This document shows positions 8,892 to 16,683 of a DNA stretch of 64,000 nt, piece after piece; within the stretch, counting starts at the first letter, position 1; every line of letters begins with the position of its first letter. The DNA lies in the NCBI GenBank assembly GCA_031281585.1, contig JAITFE010000100.1, positions 49,710-113,709 of the forward strand, written 5' to 3'. The stretch comes from Bifidobacteriaceae bacterium (GTDB lineage Bacteria; Actinomycetota; Actinomycetes; Actinomycetales; WQXJ01). Below the pieces are notes generated by a model that searched no databases, was not told the origin of the DNA, and saw nothing but the letters and a program-made list of their open reading frames with translations. The translations under genes and the position numbers were made by a program.

Positions 8892-10625
8892 ATGCTGACA
8901 AGTCTGTTGCGCGAATACTTGAAGCCCTATCGCGGCGCGGTCGCGGTGATTGTGGTGTTGCAAGCGCTGCAGGCGGGCGCGAACCTCTACCTGCCGTCGC
9001 TGAACGCCGACATCATTGACGACGGCGTGGCCGTGGGTGACACCGGCTACATTGTCGCGACGGGCGGATGGATGCTCGGCGTCTCGTTCGCGCAGGTGAT
9101 CGCCGTGGTGGTGGCGGTGTTCCTGGGGTCGCGGACCGCCATGCGGCTGGGCCGGGACCTGCGCCAAGCGTTGTTCGACAAGGTCATGGGGTTCTCCGCG
9201 AGGGAACTGGCCCGCTACGGGCCGCCATCGCTCATCACCAGGACCACCAACGACGTCCAACAGGTCCAAATGCTGGTGCTGATGACGCTTGTCATCCTGA
9301 TTTCGGCGCCCATGACCATGATTGGCGGGGCCGCCATGGCGGTGCGCCACGACGCGGTGCTGTCCAGTCTGATCCTGGTCATCCTGCCGCTGGTGATCGT
9401 GTTTGTGGCCCTGCTGCTGAGGCACATGAATCCGCTGTTCAGGGCCATGCAGAAGGCCATCGACTCGGTCAACCAGGTGCTCCGCGAGCAGATCGACGGG
9501 AGCCGCGTCATCCGGGCCTTTGTGCGGGAGCCCTACGAGGAGGAGCGGTTCGACGGCGTCAACAAGCGCCTCACCAAACTGCAGATGTCCGTCGGGTACA
9601 CGTTCGCGCTGATGTTCCCGTTCGTCATGCTGTTGATGAACCTGACCTCCGTCGCGGTGATCTGGTTCGGCGGCCACCGGGTCGAATCGGGCGCCATGGA
9701 GGTGGGCGGGCTGACGGCCTTCATCACCTACCTGATGCTGATCCTGATGAGCGTGATGATGGCCTCCATGATGTTCTTCTTCGTGCCACGGGCGCAGGCG
9801 TGCGCGGAGCGCATCCAAGAGGTGTTGAAGACCCGCAGCACGGTGGTGGAGGCGGCGGAGCCTGTGCGCGAGTTCAGCAAACCGGGGCACTTGAGGATGG
9901 AGGCGGCCTCCTTCCGCTATCAGGGCGCGGAGGCGCCCGTCCTGACCGACATCTCCTTCGACGCGGCGCCCGGCCAGGTCACGGCGGTAATCGGTTCGAC
10001 CGGGGCGGGCAAGACCAGCCTGGTCAACTTGATCCCGCGCCTGTTCGACGCGACGTCCGGCCGGGTCCAGGTGGGCGGGGTGGACGTGAAAGACCTCGAC
10101 TTGGACATGCTGTGGGGCTCGATCGGCTTTGTGCCGCAACAGGCCTACCTGTTCTCCGGCACGGTGCGGACCAACTTGGAGTACGGGCGGCCAGGCGCCA
10201 CCGAAGAGGAGCTGTGGGAGGCGCTGGAGATCGCCCAGGCCGCCGAATTCGTCCGCGAGTCGCCCGACGGGCTGGAGATGGAGATCGTCCAGGGCGGCAC
10301 CAACCTTTCCGGCGGACAGCGCCAACGCCTGTCGATCGCCCGCGCCGTCATCCGCAAACCCTTGATTTACGTGTTCGATGACGCGTTCTCGGCCTTGGAT
10401 TTCGCCACCGACGCGCGGCTGCGGGCCGCGCTGGCACCCATCACGAGGCAATCCACCGTGGTGCTGGTCGCCCAACGGGTCGGCACCATCATGGAGGCCG
10501 ACCAAATCCTGGTGTTGGACGCCGGGCGGGTGGTCGGGATCGGGAAACACCGCGACCTGCTGAAGACCTGCCCAACGTACCGGGAGATCGTGGAGTCCCA
10601 AATGAGCTTGGCGGAGGCGGCATGA
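8892..10625 (+). CDS. ABC exporter half-transporter A (degenerate ATPase site)
   Basis: A 577-residue protein with a six-helix exporter membrane domain (about residues 15-300) and a C-terminal nucleotide-binding domain with Walker A GSTGAGKTS and canonical signature LSGGQRQR. The residue after the Walker B aspartate is Asp instead of the catalytic Glu (VFDDAFSALD), and the H-loop is VAQRVGTI with Gln replacing His. These are the marks of the non-hydrolysing subunit of heterodimeric exporters (TM287/288, BmrCD type). The partner gene overlaps the stop (ATGA). The ATG is chosen because CAGGAG lies just upstream and residues then begin MLTSLLREYLKPYRG. Likely a lipid or drug exporter; substrate unknown. 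Confidence 0.9.
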   Translation: MLTSLLREYLKPYRGAVAVIVVLQALQAGANLYLPSLNADIIDDGVAVGDTGYIVATGGWMLGVSFAQVIAVVVAVFLGSRTAMRLGRDLRQALFDKVMGFSARELARYGPPSLITRTTNDVQQVQMLVLMTLVILISAPMTMIGGAAMAVRHDAVLSSLILVILPLVIVFVALLLRHMNPLFRAMQKAIDSVNQVLREQIDGSRVIRAFVREPYEEERFDGVNKRLTKLQMSVGYTFALMFPFVMLLMNLTSVAVIWFGGHRVESGAMEVGGLTAFITYLMLILMSVMMASMMFFFVPRAQACAERIQEVLKTRSTVVEAAEPVREFSKPGHLRMEAASFRYQGAEAPVLTDISFDAAPGQVTAVIGSTGAGKTSLVNLIPRLFDATSGRVQVGGVDVKDLDLDMLWGSIGFVPQQAYLFSGTVRTNLEYGRPGATEEELWEALEIAQAAEFVRESPDGLEMEIVQGGTNLSGGQRQRLSIARAVIRKPLIYVFDDAFSALDFATDARLRAALAPITRQSTVVLVAQRVGTIMEADQILVLDAGRVVGIGKHRDLLKTCPTYREIVESQMSLAEAA

Positions 10626-12760
10626 GCGGCGACGGCGGCGGGGACCGCGGGATCAAAGGCGGCGGGCCCGGTTCGGTCGGGGCGAGCGCCGGGGCCAAGG
10701 CGGGCGCCAAGGCCGGGGCGAAAGGCCTGCCGCCCGCGCCCGTCCGGCCGCCCCAGCGTCCGCCCGGACCTGGTGGACCCGGTGGGCCGGGCGGCCCCGG
10801 CGGCAGGGTCATGCCCGGCGCGAAGGCGCTGCACTTCCGCGAGTCGGGGATCCGGTTCCTAGGCCTGCTGCGGCCCGAGCGGCTCAGGATCGCCCTGGCC
10901 GTCGCGTTGACCATCGTCTCGGTGGGCATGGGCGTGGTGGGGCCGAAGATCCTCGGCCAAGCGACCAACCGCGTGTTCGAGGGCTTCATCGGCAAGATGA
11001 TGGGCGACCAGTTGGTGGGCGCGGGCGTGCTCAAAGAGGGCCAGACCCTGCCGAAGGCGGATGTCATGAAGCTGCTGGAGCAATTCAGCCAGCAGCCGCC
11101 GCCCGGCGCGCCGAAGATCAACCAGAATCTGTTGGACATGCTCGGGGCGATGGATTTCACCGCCGGGGTGGGGGTGGACTTCCACGCCTTGGGCATGATC
11201 CTGATCGGCGTGATCGTGATCTACCTGGGTTCGGCGCTGCTGGGCTACGTCCAGGGCATTTTGACGGCCCAGATCATCCAGAACTCCATGTACCGGCTGC
11301 GCCGGGAAGTGGAGGCGAAGCTTGGCCGGCTGCCGCTGAAGTACTTCGACGACCAGCCGAAGGGCGAGGTGCTCTCCAGGGTCACGAACGACATCGACAA
11401 CGTTGGCCAGACCCTGCAGCAGACCATGACCCAGCTGATGTTCGCGGTGTTCAACCTGATCGGGATCCTGGTCATGATGCTGACCATCTCGTTCTGGCTG
11501 ACCCTGATCGCCCTGGTCTCCATCCCGCTGGCCGGCATCATCACGGCGGTGATCGCGAAGCGCGCGCAGCCGCAGTTCGTCAAACAGTGGGCCTCCACGG
11601 GGGAGTTGAACACCCACATCGAGGAGATGTACACGGGCCACGCCGTCGTCAAGCTGTTCGGCCACCGCGCCGCCGCCGAACAGGAGCTGCGGGACCGCAA
11701 CCGGGAGCTTTACGAGGCGTCCTTCAAGGCGCAGGCCATCTCGATGGCGATCCAACCGGTCATGATGTTCGTCTCCAACCTGATGTACGTGGTCATCGCG
11801 GTCCTGGGCGGCCTCCGCGTCGCGTCCGGGTCCATGTCCTTGGGCGACGTGCAGGCTTTCATCCAGTACTCGCGGCAGTTCGGCCAGCCCGTGGGCCAAA
11901 TCGCGTCGATGATGAACCTTCTGCAGTCCGGGGTCGCGTCGGTGGAGCGCGTCTTCGAGTTGCTCGATGCCGAGGAGCTCAGCCCCGATCCCGCGTCGCC
12001 GGAGCGTTTGGACCGGTTTGGGGGACGGGTCGACTTCAACGACGTCGAGTTCTCCTACGACCCGGACAAGCCGCTGATCGAGGGGCTGCGGCTGTGGGCC
12101 AAACCCGGCCAGACGGTCGCGATCGTGGGTCCGACTGGCGCCGGGAAGACCACGCTGGTCAACCTGCTGGAGCGGTTCTATGAGATCGAGGGCGGATCGA
12201 TCACGTTGGACGGCGTGGACATCCGGGACCTGGCGCGGTCCGATTTGCGGTCTCTGATGGGTATGGTGCTGCAGGACGCGTGGCTGTTCTCCGGGACCAT
12301 CTACGACAACATCCGCTATGGGCGGCTGGACGCCACCGAGGAGGAGGTGCTGGCGGCGGCCAAGGCCGCCTACGTGGACCGGTTTGTGCACGGCCTGCCG
12401 GACGGCTACCAGACGGTGATCGAGGACGAGGCGTCCAACATCTCGGCCGGCGAACGCCAGTTGCTGACCATCGCGCGCGCGTTCTTGGCCGACCCGGCCA
12501 TCTTGATTCTGGACGAGGCCACGTCCTCGGTCGACACCCGCACGGAGGTCCTGGTGCAGCAGGCCATGAACAAGCTGCGCCACGGGAGAACCTCATTCGT
12601 GATAGCCCACCGCTTGTCGACCATCCGCGACGCGGACGTGATCGTGGTCATGGAGCACGGCGCGGTCGTGGAAAAGGGCGACCACGAGGAGCTCCTGGCG
12701 GCCAAGGGCGCCTACTGGCGCCTCTATCAGTCTCAATTCGCGGGCGGAGTCGAGGGCTGA
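10622..12760 (+). CDS. ABC exporter half-transporter B (catalytic)
   Basis: The 712-residue partner of the preceding gene. The N-terminal 60 residues are low-complexity (GAKAGAKAGAK, then a Gly/Pro run), followed by the membrane domain, which has an extra loop of about 60 residues after helix 1. The nucleotide-binding domain has Walker A GPTGAGKTT, a normal catalytic glutamate in LILDEATSSVD and a normal H-loop IAHRLSTI, but an altered signature ISAGERQ. With the Asp/Gln changes in subunit A, this gives one intact and one degenerate ATP site, as expected for a heterodimer. The 3' end overlaps the convergent kinase gene by 28 bp. Confidence 0.9.
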   Translation: MSGDGGGDRGIKGGGPGSVGASAGAKAGAKAGAKGLPPAPVRPPQRPPGPGGPGGPGGPGGRVMPGAKALHFRESGIRFLGLLRPERLRIALAVALTIVSVGMGVVGPKILGQATNRVFEGFIGKMMGDQLVGAGVLKEGQTLPKADVMKLLEQFSQQPPPGAPKINQNLLDMLGAMDFTAGVGVDFHALGMILIGVIVIYLGSALLGYVQGILTAQIIQNSMYRLRREVEAKLGRLPLKYFDDQPKGEVLSRVTNDIDNVGQTLQQTMTQLMFAVFNLIGILVMMLTISFWLTLIALVSIPLAGIITAVIAKRAQPQFVKQWASTGELNTHIEEMYTGHAVVKLFGHRAAAEQELRDRNRELYEASFKAQAISMAIQPVMMFVSNLMYVVIAVLGGLRVASGSMSLGDVQAFIQYSRQFGQPVGQIASMMNLLQSGVASVERVFELLDAEELSPDPASPERLDRFGGRVDFNDVEFSYDPDKPLIEGLRLWAKPGQTVAIVGPTGAGKTTLVNLLERFYEIEGGSITLDGVDIRDLARSDLRSLMGMVLQDAWLFSGTIYDNIRYGRLDATEEEVLAAAKAAYVDRFVHGLPDGYQTVIEDEASNISAGERQLLTIARAFLADPAILILDEATSSVDTRTEVLVQQAMNKLRHGRTSFVIAHRLSTIRDADVIVVMEHGAVVEKGDHEELLAAKGAYWRLYQSQFAGGVEG

Positions 12761-14757
12761 AGGCCTGAGCCGGCTCGCGCGACCGGCGGCGAACCGCCGT
12801 TGGCCGGCTCGGGCCGCCGCGCCGCCACGCGCCGGACGGCCTCCGCGAAAACGGTTGGCGGGCTCGCCTTGATGAGGTATTCGGCGGCGCCGGCGCGCAT
12901 GGCCTCGCCCAGGCGGCCGTCCGTCTCAAACACGGTCACCACCAGCACCTCGGTCTTGCGGCCGGCGCGGACCGCGTCGGCCAGGACCTGCCCGGTGGCC
13001 CACACGCCGCCCCGCCCCGGCATCTCCAGATCCATCATGACCACGTCCGGGGCGGTCTCAATGGCGAGGCGGACCGCCTCCTCGCCGGTCCCGGCCTCGC
13101 CGATCACGGCGATGTCCGGGTTGGAGTTGAGCAGTTCGACCAGGCCGCGCCGGACTATGGGGTGATCGTCCACCACCAACACTTTCACCGCCGAGAGCAG
13201 TTTCTCCTGGCCTGGCGGGGCCACCGCCGGGACGGTCTGGCGCACGTCCCCGACGGTGACCCGCAACAGCGAGCCCCGCCCGTCGGGCCGGGGGCCGAAC
13301 TCGACGGCCCCGCCCAGAACGGCCACGCGGTCGCGCAGGCCGGAAAGCCCGAACCCCCCGTCCTTGGGGGCGCGGCCGCTGGGCCCAACGCCATCGTCCG
13401 CCACCTCGATCCGAAGAGCGGTGCCGAACATGGTCATCGTGGCGAGGACGTGGGCGGCCCGGGCGTGTTTGCGGACGTTCGCCAGGCCCTCCTGCAACGA
13501 CCGGATGGCGAGCATGCGCAACGGCAGCCCCAAGTCGTCCGGGATGTCGATGTGGGTTCTGACCGAGATGCCGGTTTCGCGCGAAAACCGGCGCGCCAAG
13601 CTGGTGAGGGCCTGATCGAGCGGTCCCTCCACGTCCAGCCGGGCGCCTTCCGCGACCAGGGCGCGGGCGGCGGCCAGGGCCTCGTGGGCGGAGTCCGTGA
13701 TGACCGCCAAGTCGAACGCCAGCCGGGCGCCCTTGACCCCGCGGTCCAGCCGGCTGTAGGGGGCGGTCGGCTGCGGGGCCGGCTCTCGGCCTCCAACGCG
13801 GGGCCCGCCCCGCAGGTCGGCGGGCGCGGGAAATCGAGTGGGGCCTTTGAGCTGGCGCGTGCGCAGGCGGTCCGCCGTCATGATGATCCCGACCAGCGAC
13901 TGCGCAATGGTGTCGTGGATCTCGCGGGCGATCCGTTGGCGCTCATGCAGCGCCCCGGCGTCCCTCTCCGCCGCAGCGAGCTGCGTCTGGATTCGCTTCA
14001 GCGCGACCTCGGCGTTCCGCCGCTCCGCCTCCCAACGCCACGAGCTGTTCAGCCAAGTGGCCGTGAGGAGCGCGAAGATGGCGGCGCAGACCTCGGCCAT
14101 GATCGCGGACAACACGCCCCGCGTGAGGCCCAGGCTCACGCCGAGGAGGACCAAGACCGCGCCCAGGCCCGCCACCAGCGCGCGGGCGGAGGGGCCTCGC
14201 CCGGCGGCGGTGAGCAGGACTGACATCAGCGGCACTTGCAGCAAAGCCGCCATGGGCGTGAGCGCCGTCATCGCGGCGAGCATCACGGCGCCGCCCAAGG
14301 TCATGGTCCACCAGCGGGCGGACGAGCCGACGGGCGCCCACGGAATCTGCTGGCGCACCGTCACGGTGTAAAGGAGGATGAGCGCCAAGGCCAGCGCGGC
14401 GAGGGCGCACGCCTTTTGAACGGTGCGCCCCTCAACCGGGCCGTCGAGGAAGCCCAAGACGACCACTCCGACCAGGATCCCGGCCATGGCCCAGTGAAAC
14501 GCGGGCTTTGCCCCCGCCAACCAGTTCCGGTAGGACGTTTCCGCGTCGCGGGGTCTGGGCGCGTACGCCGCCAACGTGGCGACCATGGCGGCGATGATCA
14601 TCAGGAACGCGGGCCAGGGCGGGTTCCACAGGCGATGCGCGAACAGGTCGAAGCCGGCCGCCATGCCCAGCATGGCGGCGACCAGCACGTCCCACAGCCG
14701 TGCTTGCGCCAGCGGCAAGTCAATCACAGGTTCGGACGGGGGGTCCGTTCTCGACAT
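12733..14757 (-). CDS. NarL-family histidine kinase fused to a receiver domain, no output domain
   Basis: A 674-residue fusion. Residues 20-235 hold about eight membrane helices and a short coiled coil follows. HisKA_3 has the phospho-acceptor in REIHDTIAQSL (His281). The ATPase domain has the N-box NVRKHA (427-432) and DGVGPSG and GGFGLSGLRDR motifs. A receiver domain starts at VKVLVVDDHP (about 525), with phospho-accepting Asp576 in MMDLEMPG and Lys630. The HTH that should follow in a NarL/LuxR regulator is absent: the protein ends in a Pro-rich tail of about 25 residues. A loop of about 45 residues (303-345) is inserted after the acceptor helix. It probably follows the two upstream minus-strand genes. 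How a signal leaves this protein is not evident. Confidence 0.85.
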   Translation of the reverse strand: MSRTDPPSEPVIDLPLAQARLWDVLVAAMLGMAAGFDLFAHRLWNPPWPAFLMIIAAMVATLAAYAPRPRDAETSYRNWLAGAKPAFHWAMAGILVGVVVLGFLDGPVEGRTVQKACALAALALALILLYTVTVRQQIPWAPVGSSARWWTMTLGGAVMLAAMTALTPMAALLQVPLMSVLLTAAGRGPSARALVAGLGAVLVLLGVSLGLTRGVLSAIMAEVCAAIFALLTATWLNSSWRWEAERRNAEVALKRIQTQLAAAERDAGALHERQRIAREIHDTIAQSLVGIIMTADRLRTRQLKGPTRFPAPADLRGGPRVGGREPAPQPTAPYSRLDRGVKGARLAFDLAVITDSAHEALAAARALVAEGARLDVEGPLDQALTSLARRFSRETGISVRTHIDIPDDLGLPLRMLAIRSLQEGLANVRKHARAAHVLATMTMFGTALRIEVADDGVGPSGRAPKDGGFGLSGLRDRVAVLGGAVEFGPRPDGRGSLLRVTVGDVRQTVPAVAPPGQEKLLSAVKVLVVDDHPIVRRGLVELLNSNPDIAVIGEAGTGEEAVRLAIETAPDVVMMDLEMPGRGGVWATGQVLADAVRAGRKTEVLVVTVFETDGRLGEAMRAGAAEYLIKASPPTVFAEAVRRVAARRPEPANGGSPPVARAGSGLQPSTPPAN

Positions 14758-14833
14758 GGGGGCCTTTCGATCTGGGGCTTGAAGAATTGGCCGGCGCGGC
14801 CTGGCCGTGTCGCCGTGCCAAGACGTCCGGTTT

Positions 14834-15010
14834 TCAGCTCTTCAATTCGACCAGCTTAGTCTGGCGTTCGGTGATGCGGCCGTGTTCGGCGCGGGGGTCG
14901 TCCGGCCCGGCGCCTTCGGTCTGGATGCACACCAAGACCCTGGGGCCGGACCCCAACAGTGAAAGATGATGGTCGGCCGCCTCCGGCAAGACGGCGGGGA
15001 TGTCGACGCT
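14834..15010 (-). other. In-frame continuation of the propeller gene after its TGA
   Basis: After the TGA at 15011-15013 the same frame reads 58 sense codons with the GC-rich third positions of a real gene and ends at TGA 14834-14836. The residues (VDIPAVLPEA, then RVLVC, then ITERQTKLVELKS) look like the last propeller strands. No start codon or ribosome-binding site is evident for a separate gene. The rest of the gap, 14758-14833, holds nothing that I recognise. Confidence 0.65.
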
Positions 15011-16639
15011 TCAGAGTTCCCTCAGGCCATCGGTCAAGCTCAGACCGGTGACGGTTCCCTGGTCGTCCGCCACGTAGGCGACGGTCTCGCCGAGGCTCAG
15101 CAGCGAACCGTTCTCCCCCAAGTCGTGGTTGGCCGTTTCCGCGCCGGACTTCCAGTCACGCAGGATCAAGGCGTCGCGATCATTGGCCTTGGTGACGATC
15201 AAGCCCTGGGGGCCGCGCTGGAGGGTCTCATTCGCCGTTGACCACAGTTCCTCGCCGGTGCGCACGTCAACGAAACCCGCCTTGGCCAGGACCCACCATG
15301 CGCCGGTGACGGAGTTGTGAAGGGAGAAGCTGGTCTCGGCCCCGGCCGCGCGCCAGAGCGGCTGATTCAGCTGAAGCGGGTCGTAAGCGACCAACTCTTT
15401 GCCGCGGCCTTGGAACAACGCGACGCCGTCGCTGAAACTGAGCCACTCCGAACCTTGGGCGTTCTCCTGGAGGGAGACGATCTCGCCCGCGCCGTTGACG
15501 GTGGCGAGGACAATGGCTGCGTCGGCGTAGTCGGAGTCCTGGCGGGCCTGGATCAAGGCCAAACCGCCGGACGCCCTGATGTTCGCGAAGATCCGCACGG
15601 CCGGGTCCCAGCCGAACGCGTCGGCCAAGGTGACGCGCCATTTCTCGGCCGCTGTCGTCAGATCGAGCGCCACCAGCGCGTACAGGGGTTGGGCGGGCTC
15701 GCCGGACGCGGAATCCGGCCGCTCTAATTCCCCTATGTCGATCACGAACGACGAATACAGGTCGTCCGTGCCGCTGATCAGGGCGGTGTCGTCATCCATG
15801 AAGCCGACGAATTCGGATCTGGCGAATCCGGCGCCCATCACGTCCGTGGTGGAGATGGCCTGGCCCAACGTGGGCTGCTCGGTGATGCTGCGCACCCGCT
15901 CTGCGGCCGCGGTAGACACCCCGCCGGCGCCTCCGCCCGGCGCCGGCGCCTGGTCGCGCGAGCCGGCGAACCACACCACGCCGCCTCCCGCCAGCGCCAA
16001 CACCGCGACCACGCCGATCGCCAGATGCAGCCTCTTTTTCCGGCGCCGCCCGCCCAAAGTCGCGCCAGGCGCCGCCGGTTCGCCTCCGGAAGGGTATTGC
16101 CCAGCCCACCCCGCCGATGCCGCCGGGCCGCCAGCCGCCGCGCCCCCGGTTCCGTACGGGCCCGCCCAGCCGGACGATGCCGCCGAGACGCCAGCGGCCG
16201 CGCCGGCGCTTCCGTACGGGCCCGCCCAGCCCCCGTGCGCAGCTGGGCCGCCTGTTTGAGCGCCCGCGCTTCCGTATGGGCCACCCAACCCCGCCGAAGT
16301 TGTGGGACTCCGAGCCCAGCCCGCCGGCGTTGTGGGCGGCGCCATCCCCGGAGGCGCGAATTGGCTGGCCGCCGGGGGCGGCCCCGGCGTTGGCGTGGCG
16401 TGTGGTGCCCAAGCGGCCGGGCTGGGTCCGGCCGCGCGGGCGGCGAGCGCCCAGGCGACATCGGGCCTGCCAAGGCTGTGCAGCCAAGCGGCCAATTCGG
16501 GGGACAGGTTCGGATGAGAGGCGACGGCTGGCGCCAAGGCGGGGTAGGCCGTGGCGATGCGGGCCAATTCGGCGGCGTCAAGAGAGCGATCGGCCAACCG
16601 CAGCGCCGCGGCGTCTTGGCCTTGTGCGGGGTAAGACAC
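15011..16639 (-). CDS. Membrane-anchored beta-propeller protein with LRV-like N-terminus, ended by an early TGA
   Basis: A 542-residue protein of a type common in actinobacteria. The N-terminus resembles a variant leucine-rich repeat (ARIATAYPALAPAVASHPN, LSPELAAWL). A Pro/Gly/Ala linker with four repeats of about 24 residues (WAGPYGSAG type) follows, then one membrane helix (about 205-225) and an extracytoplasmic PQQ/WD-like propeller (about 240-542). GTG is chosen because AGGAGG lies 4 bp upstream. The reading frame continues open for 58 more codons after the TGA, to 14834, in protein-like sequence (PAVLPEAADHHLSLLGSG, then VLVCIQTEGAG). The TGA is therefore probably a nonsense change of a Trp codon, a sequence error, or readthrough. 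Function unknown. Confidence 0.75.
   Translation of the reverse strand: MSYPAQGQDAAALRLADRSLDAAELARIATAYPALAPAVASHPNLSPELAAWLHSLGRPDVAWALAARAAGPSPAAWAPHATPTPGPPPAASQFAPPGMAPPTTPAGWARSPTTSAGLGGPYGSAGAQTGGPAAHGGWAGPYGSAGAAAGVSAASSGWAGPYGTGGAAAGGPAASAGWAGQYPSGGEPAAPGATLGGRRRKKRLHLAIGVVAVLALAGGGVVWFAGSRDQAPAPGGGAGGVSTAAAERVRSITEQPTLGQAISTTDVMGAGFARSEFVGFMDDDTALISGTDDLYSSFVIDIGELERPDSASGEPAQPLYALVALDLTTAAEKWRVTLADAFGWDPAVRIFANIRASGGLALIQARQDSDYADAAIVLATVNGAGEIVSLQENAQGSEWLSFSDGVALFQGRGKELVAYDPLQLNQPLWRAAGAETSFSLHNSVTGAWWVLAKAGFVDVRTGEELWSTANETLQRGPQGLIVTKANDRDALILRDWKSGAETANHDLGENGSLLSLGETVAYVADDQGTVTGLSLTDGLREL
16090..16300. repeat. Tandem coding repeats of about 75 bp in the propeller gene
   Basis: Imperfect repeats encode three or four copies of a WAGPYGSAG-type unit of about 24 residues in the linker before the membrane helix. 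They are likely disordered and variable in length between strains. Confidence 0.6.
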
Positions 16640-16683
16640 GAGACCTCCTGTGAGACTCGTTGAGTTGAGGGCTCTACGCGACT

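Noticed and set aside
8847..10601. A minus-strand open frame of about 580 codons over the ABC exporter
   Set aside because: His/Gln/Asp-rich antisense shadow of a clear exporter gene.
12648..12929. A missing HTH output domain hidden in another frame after the receiver
   Set aside because: The alternative frames encode Arg/Pro-rich sequence without an HTH pattern, and the convergent ABC gene occupies the space.
15011..15013. The TGA as a selenocysteine codon
   Set aside because: No stable hairpin of the bacterial SECIS kind follows it, and beta-propeller proteins of this type are not known selenoproteins. A Trp codon change is simpler.
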